NCBI GenBank assembly: GCA_036267355.1 | Contig: DATAWG010000099.1 | Coordinates: forward strand, 26,393-90,392 | Source: Pirellulales bacterium | GTDB lineage: Bacteria; Planctomycetota; Planctomycetia; Pirellulales; DATAWG01 | Direction of reading: 5' to 3' | Length of the DNA: 64,000 nucleotides | In this document: positions 35,854 through 45,300 of the stretch, piece by piece | Layout of the letters: each line of letters opens with the position of its first letter | Position numbering within the stretch: the stretch's first letter is position 1 | Notes under the pieces: generated by a model | Database searches by the model: none | Told to the model about the DNA's origin: nothing | The model's input: the letters and a program-made list of their open reading frames with translations, nothing else | Position numbers and translations under genes: made by a program

Positions 35854-35949
35854 AGTGCCAGTTCCGCGCGGGATGATCTGGTGGTTCGCGCCGAACTCTT
35901 TGCTTCCGCCGTTGCCATTCGCCGCGGCCGCGGCGCGCTACGGCACATC

Positions 35950-36882
35950 TCACTTTTTCATCGCCCGTTGGCATTTTCGCCATAGCGCGGCTTCGTCTTT
36001 CATGGCATGCTGCTCGGCAAAGATTGCGAGCGAGCCATACCATTTTTCCGGAATGGCATTGCAGGCCCACCAGATCTTGGCCGAGCATTCAGGGCAGAAG
36101 GCCAGCGGGGAGCGGTCGGTTTCCGCGAGACTATTCGAACCGTTCATTCCGCACTCATACGCCGTGCAATGCTCGATGCCGAACATGTGGCCGGTTTCAT
36201 GCGTGGCCACTTTGCACATCCGCATCAGGCAACGTCGGTACGCTTCGTCGCCGGCATTCGGGTCGCCATATCGGGCCGACGACCAGACGCCGACGCGTTC
36301 GGTAAGCGATGCCTGGCCGAACACGTAATTCCAGCCCTGTCCGGGCCAGAGGTCGGAAGTCGTCAGAGCCAATAGCGCGACGGCGTTGGCCGGCCGGCGC
36401 GGCGGCAACAATTCGCCGAGGATATACTCCGTGAGCAGTTGCTCCTTGTGGGTCGCGGAGTTGATCCGCCGGGCTTTGGCGGGAATCGCATCCAGCGCGA
36501 TCGGATCGAGCGTTTTCACCGGCAGATTGTAGATCCGCCCGAGCAGATCGACCGTGGCATCGAGCAGCTTCTTCTCTTTTTCGCCGAAGGCCCCGATCGG
36601 CTGCACGTAGATCGTCGTCCGAGCGGCAGTCGGCCGATTCGGATTGCTGCGGATGTATTGTTCGAATGTCTGTCCCGGTTCGTGCTGTTTTTCGAGCCAA
36701 TCTCCGGGCTGCGGCGCTGCTTTGACTTTGAATAGTGGCTTTACTTTTTCGATCGTATCGCGGATCGTGGCGATATTGCCGGTAGCCGGCGCCGTGCCGC
36801 CCACCGGTGGGGCAGCAGTGCCGTTCCATGCCAGCGAAACCGCCATCGCGACGCCGAGCATCGCAAGCAATGCAGCATTCAT
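35950..36882 (-). CDS. Archaemetzincin-like zinc metalloprotease, exported
   Basis: A 310-residue protein. The metzincin signature [12 protein letters not shown] spans residues 228-239: zinc ligands His228, His232 and His238, catalytic Glu229. Cys239, Cys244, Met246 and a later CPEC pair (263-266) reproduce the second zinc site of archaemetzincins (peptidase family M54). One difference is 16 rather than 17 residues between Met246 and Cys263. The N-terminus ([20 protein letters not shown]) is a signal peptide, unusual for a family mostly described as cytoplasmic. Residues 100-210 ([40 protein letters not shown]) match the archaemetzincin core. Substrate unknown. Confidence 0.87.
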   Translation of the reverse strand: MNAALLAMLGVAMAVSLAWNGTAAPPVGGTAPATGNIATIRDTIEKVKPLFKVKAAPQPGDWLEKQHEPGQTFEQYIRSNPNRPTAARTTIYVQPIGAFGEKEKKLLDATVDLLGRIYNLPVKTLDPIALDAIPAKARRINSATHKEQLLTEYILGELLPPRRPANAVALLALTTSDLWPGQGWNYVFGQASLTERVGVWSSARYGDPNAGDEAYRRCLMRMCKVATHETGHMFGIEHCTAYECGMNGSNSLAETDRSPLAFCPECSAKIWWACNAIPEKWYGSLAIFAEQHAMKDEAALWRKCQRAMKK

Positions 36883-37147
36883 CAGTGCTACCCGGTTTTT
36901 GAAGAAAGTTCCTTTGGCGCGGCCGCCGCATTCATCCCGTGGGCATTATAGCGATAAAATGCCGAACCTCGCGGCCAGCCGATGTGACCTGTTTCCATCC
37001 GCCGTTGCCATTAGCCGCAATTCGGCGTATTTTAGAATGCGAAACCGATTCGGCACCGACACCCTTGCTCGCTTCGGGCTCGTGCCGTGCCATAACGAAG
37101 CGTCAGCGAAGCTGCCGCCCTGTCCCCTCACCCCCACCCTTCCTCCC

Positions 37148-38917
37148 ATGGCCACCGCAAGCAAACCCCGCACGAGTCAATTGGTCACCGGAGCCGATGT
37201 CGTGGTTCAATCGCTCGTGAACCACGGCGTCGACGTGATCTTCGCCTATCCGGGCGGGGCCAGCATGCCCCTGCATCAGGCGCTGACGCGGTTCAAAGAC
37301 CGGCTGCGAACGATCCTGCCGCGGCACGAGCAAGGCGGGGCATTCGCCGCCCAGGGCTATGCCCGCACGACCGGCAAGCCGGGCGTTTGCATGGCCACCA
37401 GCGGTCCCGGGGCCCTGAATCTGGTCACGGCGATCGCCGACGCCAAGATGGACAGCATTCCGCTGATCGCGCTCACCGGCCAGGTGGGCACGCCGGTGAT
37501 CGGATCCGACGCGTTTCAGGAAACGCCGATCGTCGAAGTCTGCCGCGGAATTACGAAACACCATTATCTCGTCACACGCGTGGAAGACGTGGCCCGCGTG
37601 ATGCGCGAAGCATTTCACATCGCGACGACGGGCCGGCCGGGGCCCGTGCTCGTGGATTTGCCGAAAAACGTGCAGCAAGCCCAGATCGTGCCCGACTACG
37701 ATGTGCCGACGGATCTGCCCGGCTATCGGATCAAAACGGCGCGGGCCCAGCCGGAGCAGATCGCGCAAGTGGCAGCGGCGATTCGTCGGGCGCGGCGGCC
37801 GGTGGTTTATGCCGGCGGCGGAATTATCGCATCGGGCGCCAGCCGCGAGCTGCGCGATTTGATCCACAAGACGGGCATCCCCGTCACCACGACCGTGATG
37901 GGTTTGGGAGCCGTGCGGGCCGACGATCCGCTCTGGCTCGACATGCTCGGCATGCACGGCAGCGTCTATTCCAACTATGCGGTCGATAAAGCCGATCTGC
38001 TGATCGCGCTAGGCGTGCGATTCGACGACCGCGTCACCGGGCGGAAAGAAGAGTTTGCCAAAGACGCGTTTATCGTGCACATCGATATCGATCCGTCGGA
38101 GATCAATAAGAACAAGCCCGTGCATGTGCCGATCACCAGCGATCTGAAATATGCCCTCGGGGAGTTGAATAAGATCGTCGAGCCGCCGGAAGCCGATCTT
38201 TCGCCGTGGCACAAGCAGATCGCCGAGTGGAAAGCGAAAGATCCGTTGCACTACGACGAATCGTACGACGGAATCTTGCAGCAGCGCGCGATCTCCGAGC
38301 TTTCGCGGCTCACGGGGGGCGAGAACACGATTATCACTGTCGGCGTGGGCCAACATCAGATGTGGGCCGCGCAGTTCTATAAATTCATGCACCCTCGCAC
38401 CTGGCTCTCCAGTTCGGGGCTGGGAACGATGGGCTTCGGCCTGCCGGCCGCGATGGGGGCGAAAGTGGCCCATCCCGATAAGCTGGTCGTCGATATCGAC
38501 GGCGACGGTAGCTTTCTGATGAACATCCAAGAGCTAGCCACCTGCTGCTGCGAAAAGATTCCGGTAAAGGTGCTGCTATTGAACAACCAGCATCTGGGCA
38601 TGGTCGTGCAATGGGAGGATCGATTCTTCAAGGGCAATCGCGCCCATACGTACCTGGGCCCGATCGACAATCCCGAGGCGATCGGCGAGGGAGACGCGAA
38701 GGTGCCGTCGGAGCGGTATCCCGATTTCGTGTCGATTGCCCATGGTTTCGGTTGCGGGGCGCGGCATATTACTCGTAAATCGGAGCTGACCGATGCGCTA
38801 GAAGAGATGATCGCCTACGACGGGCCGTTTGTGCTCGATGTCGAAGTGCCGTATCAGGCACACGTGTTGCCGATGATTCCCGCGGGCGGCACGGTCGGCG
38901 ATTTGATCAAGGAATGA
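37148..38917 (+). CDS. ilvB: Acetolactate synthase, large (catalytic) subunit
   Basis: A 589-residue thiamine diphosphate enzyme for the first common step of branched-chain amino acid synthesis. ATG 37148 gives the normal length and start; the frame is open upstream but without homology. Motifs: [34 protein letters not shown] (catalytic Glu), [35 protein letters not shown] and the ThDP/Mg site [17 protein letters not shown] ending in [19 protein letters not shown]. The regulatory subunit gene ilvH, usually next door, is absent here: downstream is a repeat element and a response regulator. No Leu/Ile/Val-rich leader peptide is seen, so control is unknown. Confidence 0.95.
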   Translation: MATASKPRTSQLVTGADVVVQSLVNHGVDVIFAYPGGASMPLHQALTRFKDRLRTILPRHEQGGAFAAQGYARTTGKPGVCMATSGPGALNLVTAIADAKMDSIPLIALTGQVGTPVIGSDAFQETPIVEVCRGITKHHYLVTRVEDVARVMREAFHIATTGRPGPVLVDLPKNVQQAQIVPDYDVPTDLPGYRIKTARAQPEQIAQVAAAIRRARRPVVYAGGGIIASGASRELRDLIHKTGIPVTTTVMGLGAVRADDPLWLDMLGMHGSVYSNYAVDKADLLIALGVRFDDRVTGRKEEFAKDAFIVHIDIDPSEINKNKPVHVPITSDLKYALGELNKIVEPPEADLSPWHKQIAEWKAKDPLHYDESYDGILQQRAISELSRLTGGENTIITVGVGQHQMWAAQFYKFMHPRTWLSSSGLGTMGFGLPAAMGAKVAHPDKLVVDIDGDGSFLMNIQELATCCCEKIPVKVLLLNNQHLGMVVQWEDRFFKGNRAHTYLGPIDNPEAIGEGDAKVPSERYPDFVSIAHGFGCGARHITRKSELTDALEEMIAYDGPFVLDVEVPYQAHVLPMIPAGGTVGDLIKE

Positions 38918-38934
38918 TCGGCAAGAGGGGCGCG

Positions 38935-39043
38935 TTAAGGGCTCGGCCGAAAAACAACTTCTCTTCAGCCCCTCTCCCCTTGCGGGGAGGAGGGCAGGGC
39001 GCGGGGATCGAAAGACGGAAGTTATTTTTCGGCCGAGACTAAG
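38935..39043 (+). repeat. Palindromic intergenic repeat, family A copy 4, reaching into the response regulator stop codon
   Basis: Left end TTAAGGGCTCGGCCGAAAAA, right end GTTATTTTTCGGCCGAGACT plus AAG. The core is CCCCTCTCCCCTTGCGGGGA plus GGAGGGCAGGGCGCGGGG. The right end overlaps bases 39039-39041, which are the TAG stop of the response regulator on the minus strand. The repeat therefore supplies that stop codon. Confidence 0.85.
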
Positions 39044-39428
39044 TTCTGCCTTGTCGCCGCTCGCCGATCGCCGCGATGGTCTCTTGCAGCGTCGTCCAAC
39101 CGACCGGTTTGACGAGATGGAGATCGAAACCGGATTCGAGCGCCTTTCTCCGATCGTCGTCTTGTCCGTAGCCGGTTAGCGCGACGAGATAGGCATGGCG
39201 GGTTGTCGCATCGGCTCGCAGCTCTTCGGCCACCTCATAACCGTTCATTCGGGGCATGCTGATATCGCAAAACACGATGTCGGGCGGGGCTTGTTTTGCG
39301 GCCAGCAGCCCTTCCTTGCCGTCGCCGGCGATCTCGACCTGATGGCCGATTTTCGTGAGGAGCATTTTCAACGCGTAGGCCGCATCGCGGCTATCGTCGA
39401 CCACCAGGATTCGATAGGGATTGGCCAT
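39039..39428 (-). CDS. Single-domain response regulator (CheY-like)
   Basis: A 129-residue receiver domain without an output domain. Phosphoacceptor Asp55 lies in VFCDISMPRMNGYE, the acidic pair Asp11/Asp12 in LVVDDSRDA, Thr85 in ALTGYGQ, and Lys107 in LHLVKPVGW. The receiver most like it in view is the C-terminal one of the hybrid kinase encoded divergently at 39727-42297 (shared GQ..DRRK...GFD.HLVKPV). This suggests the two genes arose together and may form a phosphorelay. Its stop codon lies within a family A repeat. Confidence 0.92.
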   Translation of the reverse strand: MANPYRILVVDDSRDAAYALKMLLTKIGHQVEIAGDGKEGLLAAKQAPPDIVFCDISMPRMNGYEVAEELRADATTRHAYLVALTGYGQDDDRRKALESGFDLHLVKPVGWTTLQETIAAIGERRQGRT

Positions 39429-39726
39429 GCGATATTTTTGAAAAAAGCCGGGACCGTCCGATGTCGCACGGCGGCCATCGCCGCTGCATGCTATCGCAAA
39501 CGGTGCTCTTCGACGCCCCCCTCTTTACCGGCCGCATCAAGGTAGCGAAACTTTAAGCTCGGGCTACAATGAGTCGTGCCGAATTTCGCTGAGCATAGCA
39601 ACCCGATCGCGTCACCGCCATTGCCAACATGGCGGAATGGCTGCCTGCTAGCGGTTCGGCTTTCGGCGGGCGATCCCGAGAGCGTGACGAACTCCACCAG
39701 CCCCCAGCACGCGGAGAAATAGCGCT

Positions 39727-42297
39727 ATGCGGTCTTTCGATCGTGGGATGCTTGTCGGCATCGGCTTGGTCGTCGCACTCTTGGTCGTCAACGTGGCGAT
39801 CACCTATCGCAACACGCGCACTCTGAAGATCGACGCCGACTGGGTCGACCACTCCGACTTGGTGCTCGATCAAACGGCCAATTGTCTGCTTTTGTTGGTG
39901 GATATGGAGACCGCCGAGCGAGGATTCGTCATCACCGGCAACGAAGACTTCCTCGCTCCGTACGAAATGGCGAAGGGCCAACTCGACGAATGCGTCGCGA
40001 TGCTCAAGGAATTGACGGTCGACGACACAAGATTGAAATCGCTGATCGAAAAACTGGAACAACTGAAGAACGAACGCGTCGCGATTGTCGAAAAGACCAT
40101 TGCCTTGCGGCGACAAAGCTCCGCCGACGCCCAGGCGTTTGTCGCCACCAAGCAAGGCAAACGGTCGATGGATGAGATTCGCGGCCTCGTCGCAGGAATG
40201 GTGCAAGACGAACACCAATCGCGGCAATCGCGATCCGATCTATCGCGCAGCGCCTACCACTTCGCTCTGACATCGGAGGTGATGGCCGGGCTATTGGCGT
40301 TGCTGCTGTTCGGGGCATTCATCTGGTATCTCGGCCGAGCGCTCGAGGCGCGCCGGCGCGACGCGTTGGTGATCCACGAACAGCGCGAATGGTTCCGCAC
40401 GACGCTGGCGAGCATCGGCGACGGCGTGATCGCGACCGACACCGAGGGCAAAGTCTCGTTCTTGAACCCCATCGCCCAATCACTCACCGGGTGGACCGAA
40501 GCGGAAGCCCATGGCCAGCCGCTGGAGACGATGTTCAAGATCGTGAACGAGCAAAGCCGCCAAACCACGGAAAACCCGGTACATAAGGTTCTCCGCGATG
40601 GAATCATCGCAGGCCTGGCCAACCACACGGTGCTGATTTCGAGGGACGGGGCCGAATGTCCGATCGAAGACAGTGCCGCCCCGATCCGCGACGAACAGGG
40701 GGCGATCGTCGGCGTGGTGCTCGTTTTTCATAGCGTCTCCGACCGGCGCGAGGTGGAAGGCCATCTCAAGAAAAGCGAGCAGCGATTCCGCCTCGCGGCC
40801 GATGCCGTCGACGGCATCATCTACGACGTCGATATGGCAACCGGCAATACGCACCGCACCCGCGGACTTTTCGAGGTGACGGGCTACCAACCCGACGACG
40901 TGCCGGCGACGGTCGGCTGGTGGAACGAACTCATTCATCCCGACGATCGCCCCCGTTTCGAGGAAGAACGGTCGTGGGCCATGGCGTCGGGGGCCGACCG
41001 GCTGGTGTCCACCTACCGAGTGCAGCATAAAGACGGCCATTGGCTGCACGTCATGGATCGGGCGGTGCTCGAGCGGAATGCGGCCGGCAAGGTCGTGCGC
41101 ATGATTGGCTGCCGGGTGGATATTTCCGAGCAAAAGCAGGCCGAAGCGAAGCTTCTGGAAAACGATCGCCGCAAGGATGAATTTCTCGCCACGCTCGCTC
41201 ACGAATTGCGCAACCCGCTCGCGCCGCTGCGCAACGCGCTGGAGGTCATGCGGCTCGATCCAGACAATCGCGAGACGTTCGCACACGTCAACGAGATCAT
41301 GGAGCGGCAGCTCGATCATCTGGTCCGGCTGGTCGACGATCTGTTGGATGTCAGCCGTATCACGCGCGGAAAGATTGAATTGCGCAAGGAACGGCTCGAT
41401 CTGTCGAAAGTGATCGAAAGCGCCCTCGAAACCAGCCGCCCGCTGATCGAAGCCGGCCGGCATGAACTCTCCGTGGCGCTGCCGCCGAAGCCGATTTATG
41501 TGCTCGGCGACCTGACACGGCTGGCTCAGGTCGTGGCGAATCTCTTGAACAATGCGGCAAAATACACGCCGCCGAACGGCCGGATTTCGCTCGCCGTCGA
41601 ACGCGACGGCGGCGAAGCTTTGATCCGAGTGCGCGACAACGGCTTCGGAATTCCGGCCGACATGTTACCGACCGTGTTCGACATGTTCACGCAAGTCGAG
41701 CGCACTCGCGAACGGGCTCAAGGGGGCCTCGGCATCGGCTTGACGCTCGTCCGCCGGCTGGTGGAAATGCACAACGGCCGCGTCGAGGCCGCCAGCGAGG
41801 GGACGAACAAGGGAAGCGAGTTCGTCATTCGTTTGCCCATTGCGCTCGACGAATCGCCGCCGCATCAAGTCGATGGCTTCAACCATCACCCCGCGACAAA
41901 TCATCTGCCGAGACGGCGCGTTTTGGTCGTCGACGACAACGACGATTCGCTCGCCAGCCTCGCCATGCTGGTGCGAATGATGGGTAACGACGTTCGCACG
42001 GCCGTCGATGGCCCGACGGCGCTCGAGGCGGCGCGAGAATTTCGCCCCGAGGTCGTGTTGCTCGATGTCGGTCTGCCGGGAATGAACGGCCATGAAGTCG
42101 GCCGACGCATGCGCGAAATGCCCGAGGCGAAAGGCGCTATCCTTGTGGCGCAAACGGGCTGGGGCCAAACCGAAGACCGCCGCAAAAGCGCCGCAGCGGG
42201 TTTCGATGCCCACTTGGTGAAGCCAGTCGATCCTGCCGCACTGCAAAAAATTCTTGCCTCGCTCGACAATTCCAACGGCGAATTAGTCAGCGGATAG
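39727..42297 (+). CDS. Hybrid sensor histidine kinase (CHASE3-PAS-PAS-HisKA-HATPase-REC)
   Basis: An 856-residue inner-membrane kinase; GGAGAAAT lies about 10 bp before ATG 39727. First membrane helix ~9-25. CHASE3-type periplasmic sensor ~30-180 (LLLVDMETAERGFVITGNED, FLAPYEMAKGQLDE). Second helix ~184-205. PAS domain ~215-335 (TLASIGDGVIATDTEGKVSF). PAS/PAC domain ~345-465. HisKA with His492 in FLATLAHELRNPLAPLRN. HATPase_c with NNAAKYTPPNG, DNGFGIPADM and GGLGIGLTLVRRLVEMHNG. C-terminal receiver with phosphoacceptor Asp780 (VLLDVGLPGMNGHEV) and Lys in AHLVKPVDP. All key residues are present. It is divergent from the single-domain regulator at 39039-39428. The ligand is unknown. Confidence 0.95.
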   Translation: MRSFDRGMLVGIGLVVALLVVNVAITYRNTRTLKIDADWVDHSDLVLDQTANCLLLLVDMETAERGFVITGNEDFLAPYEMAKGQLDECVAMLKELTVDDTRLKSLIEKLEQLKNERVAIVEKTIALRRQSSADAQAFVATKQGKRSMDEIRGLVAGMVQDEHQSRQSRSDLSRSAYHFALTSEVMAGLLALLLFGAFIWYLGRALEARRRDALVIHEQREWFRTTLASIGDGVIATDTEGKVSFLNPIAQSLTGWTEAEAHGQPLETMFKIVNEQSRQTTENPVHKVLRDGIIAGLANHTVLISRDGAECPIEDSAAPIRDEQGAIVGVVLVFHSVSDRREVEGHLKKSEQRFRLAADAVDGIIYDVDMATGNTHRTRGLFEVTGYQPDDVPATVGWWNELIHPDDRPRFEEERSWAMASGADRLVSTYRVQHKDGHWLHVMDRAVLERNAAGKVVRMIGCRVDISEQKQAEAKLLENDRRKDEFLATLAHELRNPLAPLRNALEVMRLDPDNRETFAHVNEIMERQLDHLVRLVDDLLDVSRITRGKIELRKERLDLSKVIESALETSRPLIEAGRHELSVALPPKPIYVLGDLTRLAQVVANLLNNAAKYTPPNGRISLAVERDGGEALIRVRDNGFGIPADMLPTVFDMFTQVERTRERAQGGLGIGLTLVRRLVEMHNGRVEAASEGTNKGSEFVIRLPIALDESPPHQVDGFNHHPATNHLPRRRVLVVDDNDDSLASLAMLVRMMGNDVRTAVDGPTALEAAREFRPEVVLLDVGLPGMNGHEVGRRMREMPEAKGAILVAQTGWGQTEDRRKSAAAGFDAHLVKPVDPAALQKILASLDNSNGELVSG

Positions 42298-42531
42298 CGC
42301 AAACACAAGCCCGAGGATCAAGAGCTCGAGCAGGATGGCATAGCTGAGCCAGAATTGCAGCCGACCGCGAATTATCCCGATGCCGCCGCACACGAGGCCC
42401 GGGATCAGGAAGTGCCCAAAGGCCAGCACCGAGCTTCTGCCGGCCGCGGAGCCCACTGCGACGAACGTGATGGCGAGCAACAGCGTTCCGAGGCTGAATT
42501 GCAGCGGACGACTCGTTCGACTCGTTTCCAT
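42283..42531 (-). CDS. Small membrane protein of unknown function
   Basis: An 82-residue protein whose last 15 bp overlap the 3' end of the kinase gene on the other strand. It begins METSRTSRPLQFSLGTLLLA and continues ITFVAVGSAAG. The QFSLGTLLLAIT phrase recurs in many small planctomycete membrane proteins. Two further hydrophobic helices follow (FLIPGLVCGGIGII, LLELLILGLVFAL). It has no close neighbour on its strand and no strong ribosome site. It is a hypothetical gene supported mainly by the recognisable start and clean topology. Confidence 0.7.
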   Translation of the reverse strand: METSRTSRPLQFSLGTLLLAITFVAVGSAAGRSSVLAFGHFLIPGLVCGGIGIIRGRLQFWLSYAILLELLILGLVFALSAD

Positions 42532-42757
42532 GCTTTAGATCATAGTGCCGGAACGCTACTTAATGCAAAGCAGCATCCGCGGCGCGCGGCTATGGATCAC
42601 ACGGCACGCGATTCATTCGGCTCATATCCATAATTCAAATCACATCACCGGATCGCAGCCGAATGCAAAGCCTGCCTCACGGCTGACCGGGACAAAAATG
42701 CCGATTTGTCCCTAGATGGGTTTCAGCGGTGATGAACTGCAGTTACTGAAGGCTCGG

Positions 42758-43729
42758 CTAGCGTTCCGATATTCCCGCTCCCTCCTTGCGGAACACCACG
42801 CCGCTATCGACTTGTTTGAAGCCGAGTTTGCGGTAGAGGGCGAGGGCGCTGGTATTGGTGTCCATCGTTTGCGCTTCGACCAGGGCGAACGATTGTTCCT
42901 GCAACTGGCGCAGCGTTTCGCCGACGAGATAGGTTGCCATGCCCCGGCGGCGATGCGATTCAGTCACGACGAGGTCGATCAGCCCGCTCGCCCGCACGCC
43001 CCACGGGGCCGCGAACGGCTCGATGTTCCAACAGGTCATTTGCGCAAGCAGCTCGCAGCCGCCGTGCGGCCGCAGGCGAAACGTTGTCCGCTCGCATTGG
43101 TTCATCACGCACGCCTCCCACCAGCTTCGCGGCGGCGGATCGACGACCGTCTCCACTTCCGTGCTGCGGCGGATCTGCATCTGCCGGCGATCCACGCAGG
43201 GCCGAAAACCGCTCAAATCCCGATGCAAGATCACGGTCCGGGCCATCTCGCGATAGCCGGCAGCCCGGAACACTGCCTGCGCCTGAGGATCGGAATCCAA
43301 AACGCCGGGCAATTCACTGCCGCCATACAGCCCCCAATAAAACGGCACCAGCGGCCGCACGCCGCCGCCGTAAATCACTTTCGCACCCTTCGACCGCAGG
43401 TAATCCTCGGCCATCGCCACCAGCCGGGCAGCGATCGCTGATTCATCGGGATGCGAAACCACCAGCAGCATCACGACCACGCCCAAATCGGTCGAGAGCC
43501 CGCTCTCATCCTCGTTTGGTCCGAAACCGGCATGCACGAAGCCGACGGGCCGATCATCGTCGAGCGCGAGAATCAATCCGGTGCGGTCGAAATAGGGTTT
43601 TGAAAGCACCAGTTGGTCGAGCATCGCCGTGGTGATCGGCTGCGCCAATCCGCGCCGCCCGACGCAGCCGCGCCATACGGCAGTCAGCAGCGGCGGATCG
43701 CTATTCAGATATGGGCGGAAGCGAAGCAA
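42758..43729 (-). CDS. GNAT family N-acetyltransferase, probably two GNAT domains
   Basis: A 323-residue protein with a proposed TTG start at 43729 (MLRFRPYLNSDPPLLTAVWR as read from the start). No ATG fits before conserved sequence begins. The C-terminal half is a typical GNAT: GLIDLVVTESHRRRGMATYL includes the acetyl-CoA RRGMAT loop, followed by AQTMDTNTSALALYRKLGFK. The N-terminal half (PYFDRTGLILALDDDRPVGF, DLGVVVMLLVVSHPDESAIA) looks like a second, degenerate GNAT domain. Substrate unknown. No operon partner. The start is the least certain point. Confidence 0.85.
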   Translation of the reverse strand: MLRFRPYLNSDPPLLTAVWRGCVGRRGLAQPITTAMLDQLVLSKPYFDRTGLILALDDDRPVGFVHAGFGPNEDESGLSTDLGVVVMLLVVSHPDESAIAARLVAMAEDYLRSKGAKVIYGGGVRPLVPFYWGLYGGSELPGVLDSDPQAQAVFRAAGYREMARTVILHRDLSGFRPCVDRRQMQIRRSTEVETVVDPPPRSWWEACVMNQCERTTFRLRPHGGCELLAQMTCWNIEPFAAPWGVRASGLIDLVVTESHRRRGMATYLVGETLRQLQEQSFALVEAQTMDTNTSALALYRKLGFKQVDSGVVFRKEGAGISER

Positions 43730-43772
43730 GGCGTCGGAAAAGGTGAGGGTGAGGGTGAGGGGACAGAGGCGG

Positions 43773-43895
43773 GAATGACTAAGGACGAATGACGAATCTC
43801 TAAAGAATGCCGAAGACCTAATGGTTGGCCCAATCGGTGTCGTCCGCCGTCATTCGAGCATTCGTCATTCTTTCGACATTCATCATTCGTCATTC
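43773..43895. repeat. Dispersed repeat family C, two inverted copies
   Basis: AATGACTAAGGACGAATGAC then GAATCTCTAAAGAATGCC (43773-43810) faces CATTCGAGCATTCGTCATTC with CATTCATCATTCGTCATTCT (43853-43895) in the opposite sense. Bases 43890-43892 within the second arm form the TGA stop of the Rieske protein on the minus strand. Confidence 0.65.
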
Positions 43896-44222
43896 TGCGG
43901 CCGGTGCCGCGTCCGGTTCAATGTTAACGTATATGTCGTCTCCCTCGACGCGTACGGGAAATTGCGGCTGGCGGACGCGGCGGTTCAGTTGGTGTTGGCC
44001 GGTGGTGATGTCGAACTGCCAGCCGTGCCAAGGGCATCCCAATGTCGTGCCGACAAGTTCGCCTTCGCCGAGCGGGCCGCCCTGATGCGGGCAAACGCCG
44101 TCGATCGCAAACAGCTTTCCCTCGGCATTGCACAGCGCAATGACGCGCTCGCCGGCCACGCGTTCGAGCACCATGCCCGGCGGGCATTCCGAAATTTTAC
44201 CGACGCGAACCCAATTGGACAT
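43890..44222 (-). CDS. Rieske [2Fe-2S] ferredoxin-like protein
   Basis: A 110-residue soluble Rieske protein of the NirD/dioxygenase-ferredoxin type. The cluster ligands are all present: GVCPHQGGPL (Cys, His) and LGCPWHGWQFD (Cys, His). No signal or membrane anchor, so it is a cytoplasmic electron carrier. GGAG lies 8 bp before the ATG. No oxygenase or nitrite reductase partner is adjacent; the acyltransferase gene upstream is 103 bp away. The stop codon falls within a family C repeat arm. Confidence 0.92.
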   Translation of the reverse strand: MSNWVRVGKISECPPGMVLERVAGERVIALCNAEGKLFAIDGVCPHQGGPLGEGELVGTTLGCPWHGWQFDITTGQHQLNRRVRQPQFPVRVEGDDIYVNIEPDAAPAAE

Positions 44223-44325
44223 GCGGAAAACTCCGAAAAGAAAGGCGTCAGGAGCCGGGTTCGACCGGCAAGGTTTTCACGGGGGCCTTCGGCGCCGCGA
44301 AATCGGTTCCGCTGTCGTCGCCTGG

Positions 44326-45258
44326 CTATGCGGCTTTCGTTCGTGCGCCGCGCGTGTCTTTCCAGCGGCGATGCACCCACCAATATTGATCGGGATCGCG
44401 GCGGATCATTCGCTCCAGGCAATGAGTATACCATTGCGTCAGCCCGGCGACTCCCTGCTGTTCCGGCCGTAGCGATCGCGGATCGGCCACGTCTTCGACG
44501 GCAAGCTCGAACCGCATCGGCCCGCCCGCGCGGCGGAACGACCCAACCACCAGCGGCGCATCGTGCGCCAAGGAAAATAGCGCGATCGCCTTGTGCGTCG
44601 AGGCCGGCCGGCCGAAGAAATCGACCCAGCAGCCCTTCGGCCCCGCATGCTGGTCGGCCAACACCGACAGCGTGCCCTGCCGCGCGAGCATTTCCGAAAT
44701 CTCGCCGGCGCTGCCGTTTTTCGGCAGAATTCGCACGAAATTCGACGCACGAAAATCGCGCACCCAGCGGTCTAAAAATCGATTGTCGAGCGGCCTAACT
44801 ACGGAAAACATCTCGAACCCAAACAGTCCAAACACGAAGCCCGCCAATTCGAAGTTCCCGAAATGGGCCGACACGGTCACATTCGGCCGATCGACGAAAA
44901 ATCGCCGCATCGTTTCAGCGATATTGCGGACGTGGATATATTCCTGCCAATTCGTATCGTGGATTTTTCTCGGCGCATGGACCATCTCGATCACCATCAA
45001 GAATAAATGCTCCCACATCCGCCGCGACAAGTTTCGTCGCTCTTCGGTCGAAAGCTGGGGAAACGCGAGCCGCAGGTTTTCATCGACGACGTCGCCGCGC
45101 TTGCGAATCACGTCGTTCACCAGCCGAGCCAGCCGGCGGGAAAGCGCGACACACGTTTCAATCGAAACTGCCTGCACAACGCAGATCAGCAGCCGCACGA
45201 TTAAATAGACGAGAAAATCGCTGACCTCCTTTGCTCGCCGGCCAAATCGAATCTTCAT
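44326..45258 (-). CDS. Lipid A biosynthesis lauroyl/myristoyl acyltransferase (LpxL/HtrB family)
   Basis: A 310-residue membrane-associated acyltransferase of the LpxL family, which adds secondary acyl chains to lipid A. The catalytic HX4E motif is visible in VSAHFGNFELAGFVFG. Other family stretches are FLMVIEMVHAPRK, VVRPLDNRFLDRWVRDFRAS, SVLADQHAGPKGCWVDFFGR and TQWYTHCLERMIRRDPDQYW with WVHRRWK. A hydrophobic segment near residues 10-35 anchors it. Its presence implies a lipopolysaccharide-type outer membrane. The substrate acyl chain is unknown. Confidence 0.9.
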   Translation of the reverse strand: MKIRFGRRAKEVSDFLVYLIVRLLICVVQAVSIETCVALSRRLARLVNDVIRKRGDVVDENLRLAFPQLSTEERRNLSRRMWEHLFLMVIEMVHAPRKIHDTNWQEYIHVRNIAETMRRFFVDRPNVTVSAHFGNFELAGFVFGLFGFEMFSVVRPLDNRFLDRWVRDFRASNFVRILPKNGSAGEISEMLARQGTLSVLADQHAGPKGCWVDFFGRPASTHKAIALFSLAHDAPLVVGSFRRAGGPMRFELAVEDVADPRSLRPEQQGVAGLTQWYTHCLERMIRRDPDQYWWVHRRWKDTRGARTKAA

Positions 45259-45300
45259 AGGAATCCATTCCTGTTGTGCTGAGACAAACGCGACCGGTCG

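Noticed and set aside
36883-37147. Attenuator leader peptide for ilvB
   Set aside because: No short frame rich in Leu, Ile and Val followed by a terminator hairpin was found; the open upstream frame is not conserved-looking.
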